Assembly (NCBI GenBank): GCA_019307815.1
Contig: JAFDIV010000001.1
Span: 248,001 to 312,000, forward strand
Length of the DNA stretch: 64,000 bases
Reading direction: 5' to 3'
DNA from: Deltaproteobacteria bacterium
Lineage (GTDB): Bacteria > Desulfobacterota > DSM-4660 > Desulfatiglandales > Desulfatiglandaceae
The position numbers were made by a program, and so were the translations under genes. Positions 33,429 through 42,102 of the stretch are shown one piece after another. The notes under the pieces are model-generated. The model saw nothing but the letters and a program-made list of their open reading frames with translations, was not told the origin of the DNA and made no database searches. Within the stretch, counting starts at the first letter, position 1, and each line of letters starts with the position of its first letter.

Positions 33429-36400
33429 CTAACAAGCCACAGACTCTGGATGTGGGGGTTCTTCCTTTAGATGGGCGATGTCAACAGAGACGATCTTGGA
33501 AATGCCCGCTTCCTCCATAGTGACCCCATAAAGCCGGTCCGCTATTTCCATGGTCTTTCTATTATGGGTGACAAGTATAATTTGAGAGGACTTTTTGATT
33601 TCTTTAAGGAGTTCATTGAACCGATCAATATTCGCCTCATCAAGTGGGGCATCCACTTCATCTAGGAGGCAAAATGGACTCGGCTTGATCATGTAAATGG
33701 AAAAAAGAAGGGCCATAGCCACCAATGCCTTTTCCCCGCCAGAAAGCAAACCCATATGACTCAGCTTTTTTCCAGGTGGCTGCACCTCCACGAGCACGCC
33801 GCTGTCCAAAGGCCTTGCTTCGTCCGTAAGCTTAAGGCCTGCAGTCCCTCCATTGAAAAGGATAGGAAAGACCACCTTAAGCTTTTGGTCCACGAGGTCA
33901 AAGGTTTCTCGAAATTTTTCCAGTGAAGTGCGATTGATCTTCCGAATGGCCTTTCTCAGGGACTCAATGGAGGCAATGAGATCTTCTCGTTGGTTTTTTA
34001 TGAACTCGTAGCGTTCTTTAAGGGCCTCGTGTTCCTTAATGGCCGTCAGATTAACCTCCCCAAGCCTTTGCCTCAATTCCTTTTTGTGTTCAAGCTCCTT
34101 CCGAAGTTCTGCTTCTGAGAAGCCCTCCTCCAGGTAGTCCTTGTAGATGGTCTTCAGATCAACATCGTGCTTTTCCCGGGCCATTTCCACGAGGCCATTC
34201 ATTTTGATACGGATTTCCGAGCCTTCCATCTTTGCCCTGTTTATCTTCTCTTTGAGATCGCTGAGCACGATGCGGGCTTGCTCCAGACGGCCTTCTTCTT
34301 CCTTGATTCGGGCCTGCAATTGGTGCCTGTCCCGCTCCGCCCGTTGCACCTTTGCGGCCTCCAGCTCCAGATCCTCTCGCAAATCCTCCAACAGGGCCCC
34401 TATTTCCTTTTTGTCTTCCATATAGCGGATCTGCTTGTTCTTGGACGTCTCGATTTCGGCATCGATTTTCTCAAGGCGTTCCTTTGTCTCTTCCACGTAA
34501 GATCTTACCCGTTGCAATTGCCTCACAAGGCCTCGCTGCTCTTCCTCCACGATGCGGTAGTCGGCCCGAATGGCACCAAGCTGTTCCCTGGCCTGTTCCA
34601 GCTCTTCCTCGCATTCCCTTAGTTCCCGTTCCTTTTCCTGGAAATAGAGTTCCTTGTGGGCTCGCCGGGTTTTGGATTGACGGAGTTGCTCGCTGAGCTC
34701 TTCCAGTTTTGTTCTGTGGCGGTTTTCCTCGGTTTTCTTTGTTTTCAATTCCTTTTGGATTCGCTCCTGCAACCTTTCGCATTGGTCCAGCTCTTGGCTC
34801 AAACGAAATATGACATTGTCAATCTGGTTAATACGCTGCTGGCACTCCCATTTATCTTCGAGCCGGGCCTCCACAAGCCCTTTTCCTTTTCTAAGTGCCT
34901 TTTGCAAGACATCATACTTTTGTCGTAGGGTCTCTACCTTCTGCTGGCCTGCGGCCACCGCCTTTTCCAATTCCCCGATTTCTCGTTTCCTGGCAAGCAA
35001 CCCTCGTGAGCTTTGCAACACTTTACCGCCGCTGATTATCCCCCTTTCATCCACCATATCGCCATCCAGGGTGACCATACATTGATTCTTGCCATTACTA
35101 TGCCACGCCGCAATGGCAGTATCCAGGTTCTCCACCAATACCGTATCCCCTAACAGGGCATTAACCAGTGGCCTGAACGCTTCCGGGGCCGAGACCAATT
35201 CCTGAAGGCGTGGAAAGGCCCCTTGTCGGGAAGGGCGAGTTCCATTTCCGTTTAATTCCTTAATGGGCACAAAACTACTTCTACCCCTGGCCTTGGTCTT
35301 GAGGTAGTTAATGGCCTTTTTGCCGTCTTCATGGGACTCGACGATAATGTATTGGAGCTTATCCGACAGGACTGCCTCAACAGCTTGTTCATACCGGGGG
35401 TCAACCTCGATCACATCTGCAACCAGTCCCAGAATTCGGCCCTTTTGTCGAGGCTCCAGATCCTTGGCCTTCATGATGGTCCTGACACCAATTTGATAAC
35501 CCTCGAAGTTCTCGGCCAAGGTCTTAAGGGAGGTCAGTCGGGATCGGTGCGCGTTCAGCTCTGCCTCGGTCTTTTTCAATTGAGCCTCGACTGCCTCCTT
35601 TTCCTCCTCATGCTGCTTGTTCTGAGCAGATTCATAGGCAATGGCCTCTTCTATCTCCCTTAGTCTTTCTGCCTCTGCTTCCCGGAGTTTGGCCTTTCGT
35701 TCCGAGGCCTTGGTGAGTTCCTCTTTTCTTGCTCGTGTGTTGGCCAGTTCCTCCTCTAAGCGCCTCTGGGCATCTGTGATCTGACCCAACAGCCTTTCCA
35801 GATATCCTGACTCATGCTCTAGACCTGATTCCTTTTCCCTGGTTGTACTTAGGGATTCTCGGATCTGCTCGTATTCTTCCTTCACCTGATCCAACTTATG
35901 ACGCCGGCCACGTACCCTTTTCTCTTGCGCTGAAATATCGCCCTCCAGGGCCTGAAGCTTCTCTTTAATTTTCTCGATCCCTGTGTGCAGTTCCGCCTCC
36001 TCAGTCCCCAAGGTTGCGATCCTGTGTTCGCAATCCTTTTTTTCCTCTTTCAACCGAGCTTGGATCTGTTCTTGGAGCTTCAGCTCATGGGATAGGGTCT
36101 CCAGTTGGGACTCCTTGCGCTGAAGCCTGTCCTTTTTAGCAAGGTAGGCCTCCCTAAGTTTTGCCAGATTTTTGTCTTTGTCCTCCAATTCCATGCTCAG
36201 TGTCTGGATTTGGGCCTGCAAACGGGCCACTTCAGCCGATTGAGCGACTTCCTCTTGAATGAGCCCCTGGACAGTCTCCTCTTGAAGCCCTGCCTGGGCC
36301 TCCAGCTCATGGTATAAATTGGAAAATAACTTCAGTTCCAGGACCTTGATGTCATCACAGAGGGCATTGTAGCGTCTTGCCTTGGATGCCTGTCTTTTCA

Positions 36401-37022
36401 GGGATCGCATCTGGCGCTGGACCTCTCCGAGAATGTCCTCCACCCGCTGGAGATTAGCTTCTGTCAGGCCGATCTTTTTTTGGGATTCTTCCACCTTTTT
36501 TCTGTACTTGGTAATGCCTGCGGCTTCCTCCAACATGAGCCGGGTCTCTTCAGGCCGTTGCTCCAAGATAGCGCCAATCATTCCTTGGCCGATCATGGAA
36601 TAGGCTCGGTTGCCCAGCCCTGTATCCATAAACAGTTCTTGAATATCCTTCAGCCTGCAAGGCATATTATTGATCAAGTATTCACTTTCGCCGGAGCGGT
36701 ACAGACGTCTGGTTACAGCGATCTCCGGGTGTTGCAGAGTCCCTATGGGAATATCGGCTTCGGGATTGTCCAGCACAATGGTCACTTCGGCCATCCCCAT
36801 GGGCTTGTATCCACCCGCACCACTGAAGATGACATCCTCCATCTGCCGGCCTCGGAGTTTTTTGGGGCTCTGCTCCCCCATACACCAACGGATGGCGTCC
36901 ACAATATTGCTTTTTCCACAACCATTGGGACCCACAATACCACTGATCCCCTCTGGAAAGGAGATTTGCACCCTATCCATGAAGGACTTGAAGCCCAGAA
37001 TGGAAAGTTTCTTGAGTCTCAT
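33429..37022 (-). CDS. smc: Chromosome partition protein SMC
   Basis: The roughly 1197-residue protein has the classic layout: N-terminal ATPase half (LSILGFKSF, GPNGCGKSNIVDAIRW), a first coiled coil, a hinge around residues 500-680 (SRLTSLKTLAENFEGYQ at its edge; DGDMVDERGIISGGK in it), a second coiled coil, and the C-terminal half with signature LLSGGEKALVAMALLFSI and DEVDAPLDEANIDRF. With ScpAB (not in the window) it compacts and segregates DNA. The frame opens with GTG-ATG; the ATG at 37022 with AAGG upstream is preferred. ftsY follows. Confidence 0.95.
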   Translation of the reverse strand: MRLKKLSILGFKSFMDRVQISFPEGISGIVGPNGCGKSNIVDAIRWCMGEQSPKKLRGRQMEDVIFSGAGGYKPMGMAEVTIVLDNPEADIPIGTLQHPEIAVTRRLYRSGESEYLINNMPCRLKDIQELFMDTGLGNRAYSMIGQGMIGAILEQRPEETRLMLEEAAGITKYRKKVEESQKKIGLTEANLQRVEDILGEVQRQMRSLKRQASKARRYNALCDDIKVLELKLFSNLYHELEAQAGLQEETVQGLIQEEVAQSAEVARLQAQIQTLSMELEDKDKNLAKLREAYLAKKDRLQRKESQLETLSHELKLQEQIQARLKEEKKDCEHRIATLGTEEAELHTGIEKIKEKLQALEGDISAQEKRVRGRRHKLDQVKEEYEQIRESLSTTREKESGLEHESGYLERLLGQITDAQRRLEEELANTRARKEELTKASERKAKLREAEAERLREIEEAIAYESAQNKQHEEEKEAVEAQLKKTEAELNAHRSRLTSLKTLAENFEGYQIGVRTIMKAKDLEPRQKGRILGLVADVIEVDPRYEQAVEAVLSDKLQYIIVESHEDGKKAINYLKTKARGRSSFVPIKELNGNGTRPSRQGAFPRLQELVSAPEAFRPLVNALLGDTVLVENLDTAIAAWHSNGKNQCMVTLDGDMVDERGIISGGKVLQSSRGLLARKREIGELEKAVAAGQQKVETLRQKYDVLQKALRKGKGLVEARLEDKWECQQRINQIDNVIFRLSQELDQCERLQERIQKELKTKKTEENRHRTKLEELSEQLRQSKTRRAHKELYFQEKERELRECEEELEQAREQLGAIRADYRIVEEEQRGLVRQLQRVRSYVEETKERLEKIDAEIETSKNKQIRYMEDKKEIGALLEDLREDLELEAAKVQRAERDRHQLQARIKEEEGRLEQARIVLSDLKEKINRAKMEGSEIRIKMNGLVEMAREKHDVDLKTIYKDYLEEGFSEAELRKELEHKKELRQRLGEVNLTAIKEHEALKERYEFIKNQREDLIASIESLRKAIRKINRTSLEKFRETFDLVDQKLKVVFPILFNGGTAGLKLTDEARPLDSGVLVEVQPPGKKLSHMGLLSGGEKALVAMALLFSIYMIKPSPFCLLDEVDAPLDEANIDRFNELLKEIKKSSQIILVTHNRKTMEIADRLYGVTMEEAGISKIVSVDIAHLKEEPPHPESVAC

Positions 37023-37214
37023 CACATGCCTTGGGTGTTATCTAACCCGTTGGTGCGATTATACCTTGCGGATTCAGATTAAGGGAAAAATTCCACCTAT
37101 TGCAAAAGATTAGCAAATCCAGAGGAATATGTAAAGAAATAATACCATATAATGTATATAGGATGTTCAATCTCACCAATATATAGTAGCAGAAGGTAGT
37201 ATCCATAAAATAGG

Positions 37215-37244
37215 TTGACATTATTTGAGCAAAATTTTTATTAG
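37215..37244 (+). promoter_or_regulatory. Promoter candidate for the LysM gene
   Basis: TTGACA (37215-37220) is followed after 18 bases by TATTAG (37239-37244) inside an AT-rich stretch. The rest of the 37023-37406 gap has no gene that I can support. The predicted leader is about 155 bases. Confidence 0.4.
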
Positions 37245-37406
37245 TTATATTTAAATGGCTTGTTGTCCGAAAAAGTCAGCCGTTTGAGAAGGTATTTGTT
37301 CACCGTAAAGCGGATGTGGTGGATATTTAGGGGTAGGCAAGGAGTGCTAATGACTTTAAGCTGTAAGGGCATCGGGTAACTACTTTTTATTCTTGGTGGT
37401 TTTTTG

Positions 37407-39176
37407 ATGGGCAAAATTTGCACAAACGTACGGAAAATGGAGATATTGGGGAGGTATCTCAGGTTCCAAGCCCTTTTGTGCCTTGTTTTTGGGATAATAT
37501 GGTTTTGCGTACATTCCTCCATGGCCCAAGAGGAAAAGACATACACCATTTCGTTACAAAAGACGGCCCAGATTGCCCAAGAGATTCACAAGCTGGGTGA
37601 AAAAAAGGTGCTGGCCGAACCCCACAGAGTTGTGGAGGGGGAACATATTTGGCAGATTCTCCGAGAAAAGGGGCTATTGGCCCGTAGAGACTTGCCTGCA
37701 TTGCTTTCCGCCTTGAAGGAACTCAACAGTTCGTTGCAGAATCTGGATCTCATCCATCCGGGCCAAAAGATCTTGATTCCCTTGAAGATAGTCCCTGTAA
37801 AGGGACTGTATACACAAAAGGCCCAACCCGCCCAGGTAAAGGCCTCCGTGGCTGAGCTAAAGGGGGTGAAGCTGGAAAATTATACGGTTCAGCCGGGTGA
37901 CAGTGTGATAAAGGTCGTGACTGGAAAATACAATATTCCACCTGCTAGACTGTATGATGAATATCTGAATCTTGTGCGCAAACTGAACCCTGAGATCAAG
38001 GACTTGAACAAAATTTATCCTGGCCAAAAGATTCGGTTGCCCATCTATTCACCCCAGGTGGTGCGAAAACCCGTCGAGAAACCACTGTCCAAGAAGGCCT
38101 CGCTCACGGAGGAAAAAGAGGCTCCCAGCCCCTATGTGCCGGCCCTCCGCACCATTTTTCGCAATATTGGCGAGGAATGGGTGGACACCGGACAGCACTT
38201 TATCCCTCTGCGCTCAGGGGGCCAGATTGATTTAAAGGCCTCTTCCTTTCCGGTAATAGCGTTTTTGAGCGGCCGGCGGGTCATCCTTGATATCTACGAT
38301 AGGCTTCCTGAGAAGATCACCAAGCTTATTGAGGCAAGTTGGGGTAATTACAAGGTGGTCCACATTAGCGGACAGAAAGACCTGAGAACATTGTTGGATG
38401 AAATCTTCTCCTTGGCTGGCTATCTAAGGGTTGCAAGCCAGGGTGAACCCATCGAGGTGGAGGACAAAATCCCTCTGTCCATATCCGGCGACTGGGTTTT
38501 GGTGCGCTCTGAGAAGCCGTTAGAAAATGGCTTTCGGATGGTTGTACTGAACCTTACTGAGCAGGAGAAGCAGGAAGGCATTCCCTTGCCCTTAAAGAGG
38601 TTTCTTGAAGGGTTGGGCATCAAGGTGGTGGATTATCCCGAAGTGCGACCTGCCCCCATGGCTGAACCAGGTGCAGTAGAAGAAATTCGTGCTGGAAAAG
38701 ATGCCAAGGATCTGGTTAAGACCCTGCTTCGGATCACGGGGCACCGGTTCAGGGAAGATGTGGAGATTCCCGTAGTGGGCAATGAAAAGAGCGATTTCAA
38801 TCTCGTGATTAAGGCCGATTTTTTTCTCAAGACAAAAGGCCAGGACAGCATCATTGATCTCACGGGTCTGGAGCCGACCGTCATCTCCTTTCTCACTGAG
38901 CATGAGTTTCGCGTCTTGAAGTTGGCCGGCACCACAGACCCAAGCCAGGTGGTGGCGGATACACTAACGTTTCTAGGTATTCCTTTTGATAAGGGGGTGC
39001 ATGCCTTAACTGCTATGGGTGGGCAAGGCCCGCAGATCACGTTGAAGATTCAGGGGATCGTCTTTGCAGATGCTGAGAAGCGGGCGGTTTTCGCCACCTC
39101 ACTGACACTGCCGCGGGAACTGGAAGAATTCCTGACCCAAAAGGGATTCCGGATCCTGCTACTTACCGCTTCCTGA
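37407..39176 (+). CDS. LysM domain protein, exported
   Basis: The ~589-residue protein has an N-terminal hydrophobic segment (LLCLVFGIIWFCVHSSMAQ) that looks like a signal peptide. A LysM-like module follows at about 80-130 (HRVVEGEHIWQILREKG ... IHPGQKILIPL) and a second at about 160-215 (YTVQPGDSVIKVV ... IYPGQKIRLPI). LysM binds peptidoglycan or chitin-like glycans. The remaining ~370 residues form a domain I do not recognise, with two similar-looking mixed sheet/helix parts. The start may also be the ATG at 37437. No secretion-system gene is next to it. Confidence 0.8.
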   Translation: MGKICTNVRKMEILGRYLRFQALLCLVFGIIWFCVHSSMAQEEKTYTISLQKTAQIAQEIHKLGEKKVLAEPHRVVEGEHIWQILREKGLLARRDLPALLSALKELNSSLQNLDLIHPGQKILIPLKIVPVKGLYTQKAQPAQVKASVAELKGVKLENYTVQPGDSVIKVVTGKYNIPPARLYDEYLNLVRKLNPEIKDLNKIYPGQKIRLPIYSPQVVRKPVEKPLSKKASLTEEKEAPSPYVPALRTIFRNIGEEWVDTGQHFIPLRSGGQIDLKASSFPVIAFLSGRRVILDIYDRLPEKITKLIEASWGNYKVVHISGQKDLRTLLDEIFSLAGYLRVASQGEPIEVEDKIPLSISGDWVLVRSEKPLENGFRMVVLNLTEQEKQEGIPLPLKRFLEGLGIKVVDYPEVRPAPMAEPGAVEEIRAGKDAKDLVKTLLRITGHRFREDVEIPVVGNEKSDFNLVIKADFFLKTKGQDSIIDLTGLEPTVISFLTEHEFRVLKLAGTTDPSQVVADTLTFLGIPFDKGVHALTAMGGQGPQITLKIQGIVFADAEKRAVFATSLTLPRELEEFLTQKGFRILLLTAS

Positions 39177-39185
39177 GCCCTATGG

Positions 39186-39428
39186 GTGGCTCAATTCCCG
39201 TCAAACCGTGGTCGAGTTATTTTTCCCTTTTACTCCAAGAGGCACGGACAGATTACCCCAGAAAGAGGTATGGATTTCTTGTCTTGTGAGATCAAGGGTG
39301 TGGAGGATTTTGTGATCCTTGGTTATCCTAAGATGCCCGCCGGAGTTCATCTGTTGGGCATTGATAGCCCAGGGCTTACATCTTGTCTTGCCATAGCAGC
39401 CAGGGTGGTAGAGGCAGTAAGATGGTAG
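39186..39428 (+). pseudogene. C-terminal remnant of an FAD-dependent oxidoreductase (LhgO-like)
   Basis: An 80-codon frame starting with GTG reads DFVILGYPKMPAGVHLLGIDSPGLTSCLAIAARVV toward its end (core LLGIDSPGLTSCLAIA). This matches the C-terminal end of LhgO-type NAD(P)/FAD-dependent oxidoreductases (glycine-serine-proline-glycine-leucine-threonine helix). The FAD-binding N-terminus is absent: the upstream DNA is the LysM gene. So it is probably a leftover fragment rather than a gene. Its stop overlaps the patatin start. It may still be translated, since it sits in a co-directional run. Confidence 0.5.
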
Positions 39429-40288
39429 CAGTGAAAAAATCATCTCCAACCAGAGTGGGGGTTGTCTTTTCATCGGGTTTTTTTGGTTTTTTTGCCCACG
39501 CAGGGTTTTTAGAAGGTATCCGTGAGCTGGGACTGCGGCCTGTGGCCTATGCAGGAGCAAGCTCGGGGGCCATTGTGGGGGCCATGGCAGCCAGCGACAT
39601 GGAAGACAAAAGGATAAAGGAGATCCTCTTTGGATTGAAAAAGGAGGATTTCTGGGATCCTGATCCATGGCCAAGGATAGTGGTTGCCTGCCTCAGACTC
39701 TTTCGGGGCTACACGGGGTACCTGAAGGGAGAGAGGTTTTACAGGTTGCTTGGGCGGCAACTCCGGGTGAGGAGCTTCGAGCAATGTGCTTGGCCTCTTG
39801 CCATTGTGGCCACCAATCTGTCCCTCATGCGGGAAGAGGTCTTTACCCAAGGGGATCTCTTGCACGCGGTTGCAGCTTCAGGGGCAGTACCGGGTTTTTT
39901 TAGACCTGTACGGTATAGGGGTTGCCTTTTTGTGGATGGTGGTGTGGTAAATAAGGCGCCGGTCTTGGCCCTTTGCCGACTGACAGAGCTGGACAAGGTG
40001 ATTGTCCATTTCATGGACTCTGGCAGTTTTTCCGAACCGAGGGAGCTTTTTTTGAGACGGTGGCTTACCCCATGGCATATCCACATACATGCGGTGGATA
40101 TTGCACGGAAGGAATCCTACAGGTGGCAGTGTGAGCTTGCAACAGCCAGTGGCGTAGAGGTGGTGGAGGTAAGGACAAGGCCCCCTTCCTTAGGGCCAAA
40201 CAGCCTGGATCAGGGTCCCGAGGCCTTCTACAAGGCAAAGGCCGACACTGTCCACATCCTGAGTTCACATTTGAATCCTTCAAGATGA
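39422..40288 (+). CDS. Patatin-like phospholipase
   Basis: The 288-residue protein shows the serine lipase pattern of patatins: oxyanion loop region GVVFSSGFFGFFAHAG near the start, nucleophile elbow GASSG (AYAGASSGAIVGAM), and the catalytic Asp in FVDGGVVNKAP. It probably hydrolyses acyl ester bonds of lipids; location is cytoplasmic or membrane associated since no signal peptide is seen. The glycine-rich oxyanion loop is less glycine rich than usual. The ATG at 39422 has GAGG about 7 bases upstream. It converges with radA, overlapping by 9 bases. Confidence 0.87.
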   Translation: MVAVKKSSPTRVGVVFSSGFFGFFAHAGFLEGIRELGLRPVAYAGASSGAIVGAMAASDMEDKRIKEILFGLKKEDFWDPDPWPRIVVACLRLFRGYTGYLKGERFYRLLGRQLRVRSFEQCAWPLAIVATNLSLMREEVFTQGDLLHAVAASGAVPGFFRPVRYRGCLFVDGGVVNKAPVLALCRLTELDKVIVHFMDSGSFSEPRELFLRRWLTPWHIHIHAVDIARKESYRWQCELATASGVEVVEVRTRPPSLGPNSLDQGPEAFYKAKADTVHILSSHLNPSR

Positions 40289-41647
40289 CCCCATGAAAAG
40301 ATTCTCGTAGAGTTCCTGAACCGATCCTACTTCCAGTATTTCCATGTCAAAGGCAGAGGGGCTCTTTGCAAGGCTGTTCTTGGATACAATACACTTAGTG
40401 AAGCCCAATCGCGCAGCCTCTTTTATACGGAGTTCGGGTTGGCTTACGCCTCTAACCTCACCAGCCAGCCCAACCTCCCCAAAGATCACCATATCCATGT
40501 CCACTGGTCGGTTCAGGAAGCTGGAAAGAAGGGCGGAGACGATCCCCAGGTCTGATGCCGGCTCTTCCAGTCTAAGCCCTCCGGTGACATTTACAAAGAT
40601 ATCCTGGTCCCCGAGTTCCAGTCCAAGACGTTTTCCAAGGATGGCCACCAAAAGAGAGACCCGATGGGGGTCAATTCCTATACATGTTCTCCTAGGTACC
40701 CCAAAAGAACTTGCCCCCACCAGGGCCTGCACCTCAAGGAGCAAGGGTCTGGTCCCCTCAAGGCATGGTATGACCACGGATCCTGATGCCCCTTCCGGTC
40801 TTTCTTGAAGGAACAGGCGGGAGGGATTGCCAACTTCCTCCAGGCCCTTGTCACGCATTTCAAAGACCCCGATTTCATTGGTGGAACCATAGCGATTTTT
40901 CACAGATCGCAGTATTCGGTAAATGTGGTTGGAGTCTCCTTCAAAGTAGAGGACCGTATCTACCAGGTGTTCCAATACCTTAGGTCCAGCAATGGCACCT
41001 TCTTTTGTTACATGGCCGATCAAGAAGATGGGTGTCTGGGAGGTCTTACCAAAGGCCATTAACTTTGCGCTCACTTCCCTGATTTGTCCCACCGTACCCG
41101 GGGTTGAAGACAGATCCTCGGTGTACATGGTTTGAATAGAGTCAACGGCCATAATGTCTGGCTTGAGTTCCTCTATTTTGCGGAAGCAGTCTTCAATACA
41201 TGTGGCGGTGAGGACGTAAAGATGATCCGAGGAGATTTGCAGTCGGGAAGCCCTCATTTTTATCTGCTGCAAGGACTCTTCCCCAGTGATGTACAGGGCC
41301 TTCAGTCTCCTTTCAGCGAGCTGGTTTAGCACCTGGAGCACAAGGGTGGATTTACCTATGCCCGGTTCTCCCCCTATAAGGACCAAAGAACCAGATACCA
41401 CCCCGCCGCCCAGGATCCGATCAAACTCGGCAATACCAGTTTGGATGCGTATTTCGGGATGTATTATGATTTGATTGATGGCCTGGGGCTCAGCACAGGA
41501 GATGTTTTCCCTGTGGCCTTTTGAGGGGTGCATGACTGTTTCCACCAGGCTGTTCCACTGCCCGCAGTCAGGGCAGCGCCCCATCCACTTGGGCGCCTGA
41601 TAGCCACATCCCTGACAGATATAAATGCTTTGGGGTTTCTTTCCCAT
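40280..41647 (-). CDS. radA: DNA repair protein RadA
   Basis: The 455-residue protein has an N-terminal C4 zinc finger (CQGCGYQAPKWMGRCPDCGQW), a RecA-like ATPase (GGEPGIGKSTL), the RadA-specific KNRYGSTNEIGVFEM motif and a Lon-like C-terminal domain. RadA drives branch migration and helps RecA-dependent recombination and natural transformation, which fits comEC and recBCD in the same window. Zinc Cys residues are all present, so it should be functional. It reads away from the CoA-transferase gene across a 455-base gap that holds repeats. Confidence 0.95.
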   Translation of the reverse strand: MGKKPQSIYICQGCGYQAPKWMGRCPDCGQWNSLVETVMHPSKGHRENISCAEPQAINQIIIHPEIRIQTGIAEFDRILGGGVVSGSLVLIGGEPGIGKSTLVLQVLNQLAERRLKALYITGEESLQQIKMRASRLQISSDHLYVLTATCIEDCFRKIEELKPDIMAVDSIQTMYTEDLSSTPGTVGQIREVSAKLMAFGKTSQTPIFLIGHVTKEGAIAGPKVLEHLVDTVLYFEGDSNHIYRILRSVKNRYGSTNEIGVFEMRDKGLEEVGNPSRLFLQERPEGASGSVVIPCLEGTRPLLLEVQALVGASSFGVPRRTCIGIDPHRVSLLVAILGKRLGLELGDQDIFVNVTGGLRLEEPASDLGIVSALLSSFLNRPVDMDMVIFGEVGLAGEVRGVSQPELRIKEAARLGFTKCIVSKNSLAKSPSAFDMEILEVGSVQELYENLFMGSS

Positions 41648-41811
41648 GCTGGCTCTTTAAGTACAGTTGTCTTTCATCCATAAATCGGGGGCTTATGAAT
41701 GGGGCGGTCAGCCCTCAGCCTAACACTGTTTTTTAACCGCTTTAGCTCCTGAGAAACAGCACGATTTTAATGTCAAATACCAAATGAATATCAAATGACC
41801 AATGGCAAAAA

Positions 41812-41952
41812 TGTCATTTCCCTGCCCGCCATACGGTCAGGCGGGGACGAGAAATCTTTTTGAGCTTATTATCATTAAGATTTCTCCCTTCGCCTGCCTG
41901 CCGATTCGTCCGCCTATATGATTTGTGGCGGACAGGCAGGGTCGAAATGACA
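41812..41952. repeat. Nested inverted-repeat element (MITE/REP-like)
   Basis: The outer arms are TGTCATTTC (41812-41820) and GAAATGACA (41944-41952). Inside, AGAAATCTT (41850-41858) faces AAGATTTCT (41877-41885). A further palindrome with GGCGGACAGGCAGG (41927-41940) pairs with CCTGCC-rich sequence from 41893. A CCCGCC/GGCGGG hairpin lies at 41824-41846. No transposase is encoded, so this is a non-autonomous element or a structured repeat. The remainder of the 41648-42102 gap has no supported gene. Confidence 0.65.
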
Positions 41953-42102
41953 ACCATAGAAGGTGCGCAGGAATATAGGGCTGTTTCTTTTATGACCCGA
42001 AAGCGCAGCGCTCGGGTCGGTTGCTGAAGACTGATTGCCAAAAGCTCTCATTTTGTAGCAGGGCCAGAGTATGGTGTCAATCCGGATCCTCTTGCAAGCA
42101 GG

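Noticed and set aside
36480-37082. A 200-codon plus-strand frame opposite the smc start
   Set aside because: Antisense to the conserved ATPase end of smc; no motifs.
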